A DNA stretch of 60,084 bases. Origin: DATLMR01 sp035634255 (GTDB lineage Bacteria; Acidobacteriota; Blastocatellia; UBA7656). The stretch covers positions 1 through 60,084 of the forward strand of contig DASQDI010000161.1 in assembly GCA_035634255.1 (NCBI GenBank), written 5' to 3'. Of the stretch, positions 1 through 9,087 are shown one piece after another. Each line of letters starts with the position of its first letter. Within the stretch, counting starts at the first letter, position 1. The notes beneath the pieces are model-generated. The model saw nothing but the letters and a program-made list of their open reading frames with translations. It did not search any database and was not told where the DNA came from. A program made the position numbers and the translations under genes.

Positions 1-439
1 GCTGGTACTTGTGATTTATCAGGTGCTCAAGGTTCCCGAGGAACAGCGTCAGGGCGGTCTCGCCCTCGGGGACGAATATAGTGGGCAAGCGGCGCGCGAG
101 GTCCGCGTCTTTTACGAGCGCGAACCCCTCTTCGATGCGGCCCACGTAATCGCTCAGGCGTTCGCGCGACTCCTCTATCCCGCAGGAGTGATTAACCTGC
201 AACTCGCGGAGCCCCGAGAAGTGCGCGAGCCTCTCCGGGTAGAGCGCGTGGAGCACCGCGCAGAACCCGGCCATGCATTCGAGCAAGTGGCCGAGCAGCT
301 CCCCGACGCTCATCACCCCCTGAATGGGCCGGCGGTCGACGGAGGTGGGGGGGACGAGCTCCAGAAGGCGGTTCACGCGGTCGGCCTGTTCGCCGATCTT
401 GGCGAGGAGGGATGAGGCGAGTTCGTTCTTTTCTTCCAC
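1..439 (-). CDS. DinB-like four-helix protein (partial, C-terminus off the window)
   Basis: An open frame runs leftward from a GTG at 439 and leaves the window at position 1, giving about 146 residues. The visible part has the helical pattern of the DinB/YfiT metal-dependent superfamily: an early segment VGELLGHLLE, in which the histidine sits where the first metal ligand of DinB proteins usually lies, and a late segment NLEHLINHKYQ carrying the second His-rich helix. No ATG is available in frame, so GTG is the best start; the Shine-Dalgarno (SD) site is weak. It follows the LEA14-like gene by 38 nt on the same strand. DinB-fold proteins are commonly thiol-dependent transferases or stress proteins, but the substrate cannot be told here. 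Confidence 0.6.
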   Translation of the reverse strand, partial: MEEKNELASSLLAKIGEQADRVNRLLELVPPTSVDRRPIQGVMSVGELLGHLLECMAGFCAVLHALYPERLAHFSGLRELQVNHSCGIEESRERLSDYVGRIEEGFALVKDADLARRLPTIFVPEGETALTLFLGNLEHLINHKYQ

Positions 440-477
440 CGGTCGAAAATTATGGCTGAAGGAAGCGGCTTCGCGCT

Positions 478-1002
478 TCAGAAATTGCCGAACAGGCGCT
501 CCCTGATGGCCTCCGGGAGCGCGGAAAGCATCTGGCCGAAGACGAACTCGCCCGAAAACGAGGTCGTCATCTTGCGGCTGAAGAGCGCCATGATGGGGAC
601 GGTGAAGGTCGTCTCCAGGTCGTAGTGAACCTCGAACCCTCCCGCGACCGTGCTCCACGCGAGACCCGGAATCTCCTGAAGGCTCACCCTGAGCGGGACC
701 GCGACGACCGCCGAGGATTCGGACGGCACTTTGATCTCATTCTTATACTTCCCCTCGGCGATCTGCTTCCCGTTCAGCCTGAGCCGGTAGCTCACGTCCT
801 TCACTTTGAAGGCGGAGCCGGGGTTGTGTATCTCGACGGAGATGGTGGTGTCGGCGGTCTTCTGCTGGAGGTCGATGCTGTTGACGGTGACGCCCTTCAA
901 CTCGACCCGAGGCTTCTTCGAATCGGCCGCGGCCTCGCCCGCGCAGCAGGCCGCGATTACTAGGGCGAGTATGAACTTAATAGCGCTGCTGCTCATAGCC
1001 AC
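478..1002 (-). CDS. LEA14-like (WHy domain) putative lipoprotein
   Basis: 174 residues from a GTG start preceded by GGGAGG at good spacing; an ATG two codons later (996) is an alternative. The N-terminus is a hydrophobic export signal ending in IAAC, which fits a lipobox, so the protein is probably lipidated and held at a membrane. The rest is one beta-rich domain with the pattern of LEA type 2 / WHy proteins: hydrophobic strands alternating with ISVEIHNPGS and VPLRVSLQEIPGL. These domains are linked to desiccation or envelope stress in other organisms; no catalytic residues are seen. The gene lies 42 nt behind glnA and is probably co-transcribed with it. Confidence 0.6.
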   Translation of the reverse strand: MAMSSSAIKFILALVIAACCAGEAAADSKKPRVELKGVTVNSIDLQQKTADTTISVEIHNPGSAFKVKDVSYRLRLNGKQIAEGKYKNEIKVPSESSAVVAVPLRVSLQEIPGLAWSTVAGGFEVHYDLETTFTVPIMALFSRKMTTSFSGEFVFGQMLSALPEAIRERLFGNF

Positions 1003-1044
1003 CTTTCAACCTCCCTTCCCCGCGCGGGCGAAGCGGGCCGGCGA

Positions 1045-2454
1045 TCACACGTCGAAATACATCTGGAATTCGAGCGGGTGCGGGCGCATGCGGACCGGGT
1101 CCACTTCCTTCTGCCGCTTGAAATTTATCCACCGCTCGATGAGCGTCTCCGTGAAGACATCGCCTTTGAGCAGGAAGCCGTGGTCGGCTTCGAGCGCGTC
1201 GAGCGCGCGGTCGAGCGAGCCCGGCAGCGTAGGCACGTCTTTCAGCTCTTCGGGCGAAAGGTCGTATATGTCCTTGTCGAGCGGCTGGCCCGGATCGATC
1301 TTGTTTTGGATGCCGTCGAGCCCCGCCATCATCATCGCCGCGAAGGCCAGGTACGGGTTGCAGGACGGGTCCGGGAACCTGATTTCGAGCCGCTTGGCCC
1401 CCGCCGACTGCGAGTACATCGGGATCCTGATCGCCGCCGAGCGGTTGCGCCGCGAGTAGGCGAGGTTCACGGGCGCTTCGTAGCCCGGCACGAGGCGCTT
1501 GTAGCTGTTGGTCGTCGGGGCGGCGAGGGCCGCGAGCGCGGCGGCGTGCTTCAGGATACCGCCCGCGTAATGTAAAGCCATCTCGGAAAGCCCCGCGTAC
1601 CCGTCCCCGGCGAACAGGGGCTTCTCGTCCTTCCACAGGCTCTGGTGGCAGTGCATGCCGCTGCCGTTGTCCCCGAACATCGGCTTGGGCATGAAGGTCG
1701 CGGCCTTGCCATAATAGAAGGCGGTGTTCTTGACGACGTATTTGAACAGCATCACGTTGTCGGCGGTCCCGAGCAGGGTCGAGAACCTGAAGTCGATCTC
1801 GCACTGCCCGCCCGTCGCCACCTCGTGGTGGTGCATCTCCGGCTCGATGCCGACCGACTGGAGGTTCTGCACGATGTCCGAGCGAAGGTCGTGGAGCGAA
1901 TCGACCGGCGGGAGCGGCACGTAACCCTCCTTGTGGCGGATGCGGTAGCCGAGGTTGCCTTCGCCGCGCCCGGAACTCCATATGCCTTCCGGCGATTCGA
2001 ACCTGTAGCCGGCGGAGTTAACCTCGTTGTGATAGCTGACCTCGTCGAAGATGAAGAACTCGGCCTCCGGCCCGAAGAAGCAGTTGTCGGCTATGCCCGT
2101 GAACCTGAGGTAGCTCTCGGCGCGCTTGGCGACGGTGCGAGGGTCGAGCTCGTAGCCCTCCTTGGTCATCGGGTCGACGGCGCTGGCGAAGAGGCAGAGC
2201 GTCGGCTCCTCGTAGAAGGGGTCCATCCAGAAGCGGTCGTACTCCGGGATCAGGAGCATGTCCGACTCGTTTATCGTGGCCCATCCGCGCAGGGACGAGG
2301 CGTCGAAGCCGATGCCCGACTCGAAGGAGTCTTCGTTGAAGTTCGAGATCGGAATGGTCAGGTGGTGCCCGGAGCCGATCAGGTCCGTGAATCTTAAATC
2401 GACGAATTTTACCTGCTCATCAACCGCGAATCTTAAAACTGTCTTTGGGTCCAT
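1045..2454 (-). CDS. glnA: glutamine synthetase, type I
   Basis: 469 residues, the normal length for GSI, which makes glutamine from glutamate, ammonia and ATP as a dodecamer in the cytoplasm. Visible signatures are the beta-grasp N-domain (VKFVDLRFTDL), the metal-binding GPEAEFFIFD near 129-137, HHHEVATGGQCEI near 208-220, NGSGMHCHQS near 263-272, the ATP-site segment AYSRRNRSAAIRIP near 332-345, and RFPDPSCNPYLA. A tyrosine falls exactly at position 397 in DKDIYDLSPEE, the site adenylylated by GlnE in the GSI-beta group, so control by adenylylation is likely. The start has AGGAGG upstream and a good sigma-70 promoter (separate entry). Confidence 0.97.
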   Translation of the reverse strand: MDPKTVLRFAVDEQVKFVDLRFTDLIGSGHHLTIPISNFNEDSFESGIGFDASSLRGWATINESDMLLIPEYDRFWMDPFYEEPTLCLFASAVDPMTKEGYELDPRTVAKRAESYLRFTGIADNCFFGPEAEFFIFDEVSYHNEVNSAGYRFESPEGIWSSGRGEGNLGYRIRHKEGYVPLPPVDSLHDLRSDIVQNLQSVGIEPEMHHHEVATGGQCEIDFRFSTLLGTADNVMLFKYVVKNTAFYYGKAATFMPKPMFGDNGSGMHCHQSLWKDEKPLFAGDGYAGLSEMALHYAGGILKHAAALAALAAPTTNSYKRLVPGYEAPVNLAYSRRNRSAAIRIPMYSQSAGAKRLEIRFPDPSCNPYLAFAAMMMAGLDGIQNKIDPGQPLDKDIYDLSPEELKDVPTLPGSLDRALDALEADHGFLLKGDVFTETLIERWINFKRQKEVDPVRMRPHPLEFQMYFDV

Positions 2455-2513
2455 CTGGCCTGGTTCCTCCTATCAGGGACGCGACGAAATCAGAGTTAAA
2501 ATATCAACGCTTG

Positions 2514-2542
2514 AGCATATAGCCGCCCCGCGGGGGTGTCAA
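2514..2542 (-). promoter_or_regulatory. sigma-70-type promoter of glnA
   Basis: On the minus strand TTGACA (2542-2537), a 17-nt spacer and TATGCT (2519-2514) lie about 60 nt before the glnA ATG. The -35 is a perfect match and the -10 matches four of six bases. A shifted -10 (TATATG, 15-nt spacer) is possible. No sigma-54 (-24 GG/-12 GC) promoter is obvious. The short 174-nt gap to the divergent acyl-CoA dehydrogenase gene also holds a weak plus-strand candidate, TTGAGG at 2585 with TAAATT at 2608, which would leave a very short leader. Confidence 0.6.
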
Positions 2543-2628
2543 GTTACGGCGCAAACTTGCGGGGCTCCGAACGGGCGTGATAGATTGAGGATCGTTATTT
2601 TACTCAATAAATTTAAGGGGAAAACGAC

Positions 2629-3810
2629 ATGTCACAACCTGCTACCGCGTCAGAGACGGCTCCGCGGCCTCTGACTTCTCTCACCGACGAAGAGGCCCTG
2701 TTCCGCCAGTCGGTCCGCGAATTCGCCGAGCAGCAGATCCGCCCGCTCGCGGCGGAGATGGACGAGCATGGCAAATTCTCCCCGGACCTGATCCGGCAGT
2801 TCTTCGACCTCGGGCTGATGGGCATCGGCATCCCCGAAGAGTACGGGGGGCAGGGCGGCAGCTTCTTCAATTCCATACTGGCGGTCGAAGAGCTCTCGCG
2901 CGTCGACGCCTCGGCGGGCGTGATCGTCGACGTTCAGAACACCCTGGTCAACAACGCCATCATCCTGTGGGCGAACGAGGAGCAGAAGAAGCTCTACTGC
3001 CCGCGGCTGGCGGCCGACACGGTCGGGGCCTACGCGCTGTCGGAGGCGGGGTCGGGGAGCGACGCCTTCGCGCTCGCGACGAAGGCCGAGGACAGGGGCT
3101 CGCATTACGTGCTCAACGGGCGCAAGCTCTGGATCACGAACGGCGCGGAGGCGGGGCTCTTCATCGTCTTCGCCAACGTGAGCCCGGACAAAGGCTACCG
3201 CGGCATAACGGCCTTCCTCGTCGAGCGGGAGTTCCCCGGCTTCACCGTCGGCAAGAAAGAGAACAAGCTCGGCATCCGCGCGAGCTCCACCTGCGAGTTG
3301 ATCCTGGAAGACTGCGAGGTCAGGAAAGAGAACGTGCTCGGCGAAGTGGGCAAGGGCTACAAGATCGCGATAGAGACCCTCAACGAGGGGCGCATCGGCA
3401 TCGGCTCGCAGATGGTCGGCCTTTCGCAGGGCTCGCTCGAATACGGCATCAACTACACGAAGGAGCGCCAGCAGTTCGGCCAGCCCATCGCCAGGTTCCA
3501 GGGCGTCCAGTTCCAGATCGCCCAGCTCGCGACCGAGCTCGAAGCCGCGCGCCTGATGGTCTACAACGCCGCGCGCCTGAAGGACGCGGGCGAGGACTAC
3601 GTGAGGCAGGCCGCGATGGCCAAGCTATTCACGTCGCAGGTCGCCGAGCGCGTGACCTCGCAGGTCGTGGAGTTCTACGGCGGCTACGGCTACGTGAAGG
3701 ACTACCCGGCGGAGAAGTATTACCGCGACGCGAAGATCGGCAAGATTTACGAGGGCACGTCGAACATGCAGCTTCAGACCATCGCCAAGCTGCTCATCGG
3801 GGACGTGTAG
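2629..3810 (+). CDS. acyl-CoA dehydrogenase, short/branched-chain type
   Basis: 393 residues, the usual length of a flavin-dependent acyl-CoA dehydrogenase. The N-terminal helical domain spans about 20-130, the beta domain with YALSEAGSGSDAFAL begins near 135, and the C-terminal helical domain carries the catalytic base Glu375 in GKIYEGTSN. A glutamate there, rather than in the isovaleryl-type position, and the overall match to ACADSB (ITNGAEAGLFIVFANV, ENKLGIRASSTCELILE) point to the 2-methylbutyryl/isobutyryl/butyryl-CoA type. It oxidises acyl-CoA to enoyl-CoA and passes electrons to ETF. The ATG has AAGGGG upstream. The neighbouring fused E1 gene supports a role in isoleucine/valine breakdown; that pathway role is inference. 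Confidence 0.92.
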   Translation: MSQPATASETAPRPLTSLTDEEALFRQSVREFAEQQIRPLAAEMDEHGKFSPDLIRQFFDLGLMGIGIPEEYGGQGGSFFNSILAVEELSRVDASAGVIVDVQNTLVNNAIILWANEEQKKLYCPRLAADTVGAYALSEAGSGSDAFALATKAEDRGSHYVLNGRKLWITNGAEAGLFIVFANVSPDKGYRGITAFLVEREFPGFTVGKKENKLGIRASSTCELILEDCEVRKENVLGEVGKGYKIAIETLNEGRIGIGSQMVGLSQGSLEYGINYTKERQQFGQPIARFQGVQFQIAQLATELEAARLMVYNAARLKDAGEDYVRQAAMAKLFTSQVAERVTSQVVEFYGGYGYVKDYPAEKYYRDAKIGKIYEGTSNMQLQTIAKLLIGDV

Positions 3811-3840
3811 CGCCCGCGCAGGGTCGCGTCAAAGCCCGCA

Positions 3841-3876
3841 CGCGCGGCGCTCAGGTGAGCGCCGCGCGTTTGTTTT
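3841..3876 (+). terminator. intrinsic terminator of the acyl-CoA dehydrogenase gene
   Basis: A perfect 11-bp stem (3841-3851 with 3858-3868, CGCGCGGCGCT/AGCGCCGCGCG) closes a 6-nt loop and is followed by TTTGTTTT. It begins 31 nt after the stop codon, so the dehydrogenase gene is probably transcribed alone. Confidence 0.8.
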
Positions 3877-3891
3877 GGGGCCTGCGCGCTT

Positions 3892-3921
3892 TTGTCAAAA
3901 CCGCGCCGCTCGGGGTAAGAT
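3892..3921 (+). promoter_or_regulatory. promoter of the aconitase-family gene
   Basis: TTGTCA (3892-3897), an 18-nt spacer and TAAGAT (3916-3921) stand about 66 nt before the next ATG and after the terminator of the previous gene. An overlapping TATAAC at 3921 is an alternative -10. Confidence 0.5.
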
Positions 3922-3987
3922 ATAACTTGCGGTTTAATCGACCAACGCTTGCTGTATCCGCTTTCATTATTCATAGAGGAGTATTAA

Positions 3988-5997
3988 ATGATCGAGAGCT
4001 TGCTTCACCGTAAGGTTGAAAAACGCCCGTCCGAAGTGCAGTTGAAGGGGCGAATCCTCTTCCTCGCCGAAGACGCCGACGCCGTAAGGCAGCAGCTTGC
4101 GGGGGCAGACCTGGACGTGAACAACGTCCCCCCGCTCAGAAACGACATATCGACCGACGAGATCACGCCCGCCTACATCTGCTACCACTTCGACGAGACG
4201 CTCGGGGAGTTCGTCTACCTCGGGCTGAAGTGCGGGGACGAGTTCCCGATAAAACGGTCGGACGTTAAGAACGGCGGCTTCGTCGTGAGCGTCTCCGGCA
4301 AACGCAGGGGCAAGGGGTCCAGCCGCGAGCAGTCGCCTTACGCGGAGATCGCTGCGGGCATCAAGCTCGTCGTGGCCGAAAACATCGAGCGCATCTACAA
4401 GCAGAACTGCCAGAACCTCGGCCTGCTCGCCTCGACGAATTTCGACCTGCTGCGGCGCGTGGCCGACGGGGAGACCATCCCGCTCGAAGAGTTCACGCGG
4501 GGTGAAGACGAGATAACGCGGCAGATCATCGAGTTCGGGGGCCTTTTCCCTTTCAACGTCGCGAGGCTTCAGGGCAAGGCCTCGACCCCCCGCGTCACGA
4601 CCGGGCCGAGGCCGATGACGCTCGCGGAGAAGATATTCGCGCGCCACTTCGTGACGGACCTCTCGACCGACAGCATCGGCGTCGGGGCGGTTAAGCCGGG
4701 CGACACGGGCTTCGTGCGCACGGACATCCGCTTCAGCCACGAGTACGTCACCCCGATGGCCGCGATATTTTACGAGCAGCTCGTGGGCGAAGAGCCGGTC
4801 AACGACCCTTCGTCGGTCTACTTCTTCCAGGACCACCTGACGTTCGTCGACGACGTGATGCCGCCCGAGCGCAAGGCGATGGGGCTGCTCGACCTCGCCC
4901 ACCAGCTCATGCGGAAGCAGGCGGAATTCGCCCGGAAGCAGGGCATCCGGCTCCACGGCCAGCTCGCGGACCGCAAGGGCTCGGAGGCCATCTGCCACAG
5001 CCTGATCCTGCAAAACTACGCCTTGCCGGGCCAGATCATCATCGGCTCGGACTCCCACACCCCGCACGCCGGCGCGGTCGGGTGCGTGGCCTTCGGGGTC
5101 GGCACGACCGACATCTTCAACTCGTGGATCACCAAGGACGTGCGCGTGCGCGTGCCGGAGCAGGTGCGCGTGAGGGTGACGGGGCGCAAGCCCGACAACG
5201 TCACCGCTAAAGATTTCATGCTGGAAATCCTGCGCACGGACTTCGTCCGCAACGGCGACGCCATCGGCCGCATAATCGAGTACACGGGCGAGGCCGTCTC
5301 CGACCTCAGCATCGACGAGCGCGCCACGATGACCAACATGGCGGCCGAGGTCGGAGGCTTCACGGGCATCGTCGCGGCCGACGAGAAGACGGTCGGGTTC
5401 CTGATGGAAAGGGGCATGTCGCGGGAGGAAGCCGAGCGGCTCTGCGAGGGGATGCAAAGCGACGAGGACGCCGAGTACGCGCTCACCATCGACATCAACG
5501 CGAGCGAGCTTCGCCCGATGATCGCGACCCCCGGCGACCCCGGCAACGGGCTCTTCATCGACGAGCTGGGGGAGCGGGTCAGGATCGACATCGCCTACGG
5601 GGGCTCCTGCACGGCGGGCAAGAAGGAGGACATGGACATGTACGCGCGGGTCTTCCGCGAGGCGCTCGCGCGCGGCCAGAGGGTCCACCCCGACGTTCAG
5701 TGCTTCGTCCAGTTCGGCTCGACCGAGGTGCGCAGGCATTGCGAGGAGCGGGGCTACCTCGACATCTTCCGGGAGGTCGGGGCGCAGGTAATTGAGCCGA
5801 GCTGCGGCGCGTGCATCAACGCAGGCCCCGGCGTGAGCACCCTGAAAGAGCAGGTCGTGATCAGCGCGCAGAACCGCAATTTCCCAGGCCGCAGCGGGCC
5901 GGGCCAGATGTACCTCGCGTCGCCCCTCACGGTGGCCGCGTCCGCCATCGCGGGCTACATCCTGGAGTACAGGCCCGCGTCGGCGGCATCCGTGTAA
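3988..5997 (+). CDS. aconitase/isopropylmalate dehydratase-family hydro-lyase, swivel domain at N-terminus
   Basis: 669 residues. Residues about 40-190 form a swivel domain like the LeuD small subunit (DISTDEITPA, GKGSSREQSPYAE). Residues about 215-669 form the catalytic part like LeuC/aconitase, with HGQLADRKGSEAICH and IGSDSHTPHAGAVG. Likely [4Fe-4S] ligands are Cys541 (GGSCTAGKKED) and Cys606/Cys609 (SCGACINAGPG), at spacing close to that of LeuC. Classical aconitase A carries the swivel domain last; the order here resembles AcnB without its HEAT-like domain. The start has GAGGAG upstream. Flanking genes for branched-chain acid oxidation suggest citrate/isocitrate or 2-methylcitrate chemistry rather than leucine synthesis, but the substrate is not proven. 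Confidence 0.85.
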   Translation: MIESLLHRKVEKRPSEVQLKGRILFLAEDADAVRQQLAGADLDVNNVPPLRNDISTDEITPAYICYHFDETLGEFVYLGLKCGDEFPIKRSDVKNGGFVVSVSGKRRGKGSSREQSPYAEIAAGIKLVVAENIERIYKQNCQNLGLLASTNFDLLRRVADGETIPLEEFTRGEDEITRQIIEFGGLFPFNVARLQGKASTPRVTTGPRPMTLAEKIFARHFVTDLSTDSIGVGAVKPGDTGFVRTDIRFSHEYVTPMAAIFYEQLVGEEPVNDPSSVYFFQDHLTFVDDVMPPERKAMGLLDLAHQLMRKQAEFARKQGIRLHGQLADRKGSEAICHSLILQNYALPGQIIIGSDSHTPHAGAVGCVAFGVGTTDIFNSWITKDVRVRVPEQVRVRVTGRKPDNVTAKDFMLEILRTDFVRNGDAIGRIIEYTGEAVSDLSIDERATMTNMAAEVGGFTGIVAADEKTVGFLMERGMSREEAERLCEGMQSDEDAEYALTIDINASELRPMIATPGDPGNGLFIDELGERVRIDIAYGGSCTAGKKEDMDMYARVFREALARGQRVHPDVQCFVQFGSTEVRRHCEERGYLDIFREVGAQVIEPSCGACINAGPGVSTLKEQVVISAQNRNFPGRSGPGQMYLASPLTVAASAIAGYILEYRPASAASV

Positions 5998-6033
5998 CGG
6001 AGATTGATTCTCGATTTAAGGGGAGCTACAAAG

Positions 6034-8154
6034 ATGGCCGTTCAACCGCAGGAGGAGAAGTATCACGGGCTGGACCGCGACACTCTGCTCAAGCTATACC
6101 GCGTGATGTACATGTCGCGGCGGATAGACGATAAAGAGATTCAGCTCAAGCGGCAGAATAAGATTTTCTTCCAGATATCGGGCGCGGGGCACGAGGCGAT
6201 ACTGGCGGCGGCGGGGCTCGTCCTGAAGCCCGGCTACGACTGGTTCTACCCGTACTACCGCGACCGCGCTCTCTGCCTCGCGCTCGGCATGGGGCCGGCG
6301 GAGATGCTCATGCAGGCGACCGGCGCGGCGGACGACCCGGCCTCGGGCGGCCGCCAGATGCCGAGCCACTGGGGGCATAAGAGGCTCAACGTCGTCACGC
6401 AGTCGTCGCCCACGGGCACGCAGTTCCTCCAGGCGGTGGGCTGCGCCGAGGCGGATTACCGCGCAGAGCGCATAGGCGCTCCGGAGAAGCTGGTCGAGGG
6501 CTACCGCCCCGACTCGGTCGTCTACGTCTCTTCGGGGGAAGGCACGACGAGCGAGGGCGAGTTCTTCGAGTCGCTCAACACCGCGTGCAACCTGAAGCTC
6601 CCGGTCCTCTTCCTCGTGGAGGATAACGGCTACGCGATCTCCGTCCCCGTGGAAGTGCAGACGGCGGGCGGCAGCATCTCGAAGCTGGTGGGCGGGTACC
6701 CCGACCTCTTCATCGAAGAGGTGGACGGCTGCGACCCCCTCGCCAGCTACGACGCGATGCAGAGGGCGGCGGCCTACTGCCGCGAGAGGCGCGGCCCCGC
6801 GCTGGTCCACGCTCACGTGATCAGACCTTATTCGCACTCCCTCTCCGACGACGAAGTGCACTACAGGCACGCGGACGAGCGCGAGGGCGAGGCGAAGCGC
6901 GACCCCGTGCGGACTTTCCCCGACTTCCTGATCAAGGAGGGGGTCGCGACGGAGGAAGAGATAAAGCGGATCGCCGAGGAGGTGGACGAAGAGGTCAACC
7001 GCGCGGCCGAAGAAGCGCTCTCGGCGGCCAAGCCCGCGAAAGGGTCGGCGCTCGATTTCGTCTACTCGCCCGATGTCGACCCGAGGTCGAAGGCATTCGA
7101 CACCGAGGCCGAGGGAGCGCCCGAAGGCGACCAGAAGACCATGCTCGATCTCATCAACGCCTGCCTCAACGACGAGATGGCCCGAGACGAGCGCATAGTC
7201 GTCTTCGGCGAGGACGTGGCCGATTGCAGCCGCGAAGAGTACATCGAAAGCGTCAAGGGCAAGGGCGGGGTCTTCAAGGTCACGCACAACCTCCAGAGGA
7301 GGTTCGGCAGCGCGCGCGTGTTCAACTCGCCGCTCGCCGAAGCCAACATAATAGGCCGCGCGGTCGGGCTCGCCACGCGCGGGCTCAAGCCCGTGCCGGA
7401 GATCCAGTTCTTCGATTACATATGGCCCGCGATGCAGCAGCTCAGGAACGAAGTGCCCCTGATCCGCTGGCGCTCGAACAATAGCTTCAAGAGCCCGGTG
7501 GTGATCCGCGTCGCCACGGGCGGCTACCTCACGGGCGGGGCCGTCTACCACAGCCAGTGCGGTGAGAGCATCTTCACGCACATCCCCGGCCTGCGCGTCG
7601 TGATGCCTTCGAATGCGCTCGACGCCTACGGCCTGCTCAAGACCGCCCTGCGTTCGGACGACCCGGTGATGTACCTTGAGCACAAGCACCTCTACCGGCA
7701 GACGCACAACAAGGGCGCGTACCCCGGCCCCGATTACATGGTGCCGTTCGGCAAGGCCAAAGTCGTGCGGCCGGGCACGGACCTTTCGATCATAACCTAC
7801 GGCGCGACCGTCTTCAGGTCTCTCGTCGCGGCGAGGAAGGCCGAAGAAGAGCACGGCGTGAGCGTCGAAGTTATCGACCTGCGCAGCCTCAGCCCCTACG
7901 ACTGGGAGGCGATCAGCGAATCCGTGCGGAAGACCAGCAAGGTCATCGTCGTTCACGAAGACACGGAGTCGTGGGGCTACGGGGCGGAGATAGCCGCGCG
8001 CATCGCCGACGAGCTCTTCGAACACCTCGACGGCCCCGTGCGCCGGGTAGCCGCGCTCGACTCGTTCGTCGCCTACTACCCCGAGCTTGAGGACGAGATT
8101 CTCCCCCAGGCGGAGGACATAACCGAGGGCATCCTGAGCCTCGCCCGCTATTAA
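6034..8154 (+). CDS. fused E1 (alpha+beta) of branched-chain 2-oxoacid dehydrogenase
   Basis: 706 residues from the ATG at 6034, which has AAGGGGAGC eight bases upstream; an in-frame ATG at 6004 lacks such a site. Residues about 10-360 are the E1 alpha chain with the thiamine diphosphate motif beginning SSGEGTTSEGEF and closing at EDNGYAIS; GEG instead of GDG is normal in branched-chain enzymes. After an Ala/Glu-rich linker, residues about 370-706 are the E1 beta chain (VVFGEDVAD, RVFNSPLAEANIIG, EIQFFDYIWPAMQQL). The enzyme decarboxylates 2-oxoacids and passes the acyl group to lipoyl-E2. No E2 or E3 gene is in the window. It begins 36 nt after the aconitase-family stop and is probably co-transcribed with it. 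Confidence 0.93.
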   Translation: MAVQPQEEKYHGLDRDTLLKLYRVMYMSRRIDDKEIQLKRQNKIFFQISGAGHEAILAAAGLVLKPGYDWFYPYYRDRALCLALGMGPAEMLMQATGAADDPASGGRQMPSHWGHKRLNVVTQSSPTGTQFLQAVGCAEADYRAERIGAPEKLVEGYRPDSVVYVSSGEGTTSEGEFFESLNTACNLKLPVLFLVEDNGYAISVPVEVQTAGGSISKLVGGYPDLFIEEVDGCDPLASYDAMQRAAAYCRERRGPALVHAHVIRPYSHSLSDDEVHYRHADEREGEAKRDPVRTFPDFLIKEGVATEEEIKRIAEEVDEEVNRAAEEALSAAKPAKGSALDFVYSPDVDPRSKAFDTEAEGAPEGDQKTMLDLINACLNDEMARDERIVVFGEDVADCSREEYIESVKGKGGVFKVTHNLQRRFGSARVFNSPLAEANIIGRAVGLATRGLKPVPEIQFFDYIWPAMQQLRNEVPLIRWRSNNSFKSPVVIRVATGGYLTGGAVYHSQCGESIFTHIPGLRVVMPSNALDAYGLLKTALRSDDPVMYLEHKHLYRQTHNKGAYPGPDYMVPFGKAKVVRPGTDLSIITYGATVFRSLVAARKAEEEHGVSVEVIDLRSLSPYDWEAISESVRKTSKVIVVHEDTESWGYGAEIAARIADELFEHLDGPVRRVAALDSFVAYYPELEDEILPQAEDITEGILSLARY

Positions 8155-8208
8155 GATCAAAGCCGAGATCAGGACAGGCTTTCGAGTGCGAGCCCGAGAA
8201 TTGATAAT

Positions 8209-9060
8209 ATGCCAAAGAACAAGCGAAAGAGACAGGCCCAACCCACGCCCTCTTCATCGAGGAAAGTCTGGGTGATCGTCGCGGTGATCGGAGTGCTCGC
8301 CGCCGGGGGGGCCACGGCCCTGTTGATGTCGAACAACCGGAACGAGACGCGGAGCGCGGGGACGGCCCCCGCGGCCGCGACCCCGGCACCCGCTCCCGCC
8401 TCCGCCACGCCGGCCGCGACTCCCGCCGCCCCGGCGCAACCGGCGGCGCCAGGGACCCCGGCGATGGAAACTATGGAAGTGGCCAAGGCCGTGATGGTCA
8501 CGCGGGAGCTCGACTTCGGGCCGAGAGTGCCGACCATCGCCGAAGCTCTGAACCAGATCGAGCGCCGCTACGTCCCCGACGACGGCGTGGGTCGCACGTT
8601 CGCGATCCTCGATGCGTACGGCGAGCCGACCGCCGACGGCAAGCTCCACATCTCCATGCACGTGAGCAGCGAGAAGCCGGGCATCGGGTCCCTCGTCTTC
8701 AAGCGGACGGGGCAGGTGTTGTGGCAGAGCCGCATCAACCCGTCCACCAGCCCCCCGAAGGTCAAGAACCTGACCGTCTACATCGACAACGGCAGGGGGA
8801 CCGATCAGGTCGTCGATGGGTCGAACAACCCGCCCTCGATACTCGACGCGAGGATCAGAGACCTCAACATCCCCGTCAGAGACTACTGGCCGGAAGGCCA
8901 GGAGCGGCAAGTCACGCTCATCTACAGCGCGTGCGGGTGCCCGGTTAAAGTGATGGCGCGGAGGCAGGGCGAGCGGATCGCGCGCACGTCGGACCTGCCC
9001 GTGATCTTCCCCGACGACCCGGCCGCCGTCACGACCATCTCGCGCCTGATGCGGTGGTAG
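8209..9060 (+). CDS. uncharacterised protein with N-terminal membrane anchor and Ala/Pro-rich linker
   Basis: 283 residues. A basic N-terminus (MPKNKRKRQAQ) leads into one membrane segment, about residues 22-44, so the bulk is likely outside the cytoplasm. Residues about 50-88 are a low-complexity Ala/Pro/Thr linker. The remaining 190 residues form a globular, beta-rich domain with no cysteine except a CGC near the end (YSACGCPVKVMARR), which could bind metal or form a disulfide. I do not recognise the family. It lies 54 nt after the E1 gene and heads a run of three short membrane-associated genes on the same strand. Confidence 0.75.
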   Translation: MPKNKRKRQAQPTPSSSRKVWVIVAVIGVLAAGGATALLMSNNRNETRSAGTAPAAATPAPAPASATPAATPAAPAQPAAPGTPAMETMEVAKAVMVTRELDFGPRVPTIAEALNQIERRYVPDDGVGRTFAILDAYGEPTADGKLHISMHVSSEKPGIGSLVFKRTGQVLWQSRINPSTSPPKVKNLTVYIDNGRGTDQVVDGSNNPPSILDARIRDLNIPVRDYWPEGQERQVTLIYSACGCPVKVMARRQGERIARTSDLPVIFPDDPAAVTTISRLMRW

Positions 9061-9087
9061 AAGCAGGCGGGGAGGCGCCTTCAGTCT

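Noticed and set aside
3967..5739. 590-codon open frame antisense to the aconitase-family gene
   Set aside because: It follows from strong third-position GC bias on the other strand; the product is a His/Arg/Val-rich string with no fold pattern. The same holds for the long antisense frames over E1 (6094-8241), lon (10228-12213), infB (49894-51798) and others.
6560..6640. GEG instead of GDG in the thiamine diphosphate motif as a defect
   Set aside because: Branched-chain E1 alpha chains normally carry GEG here.
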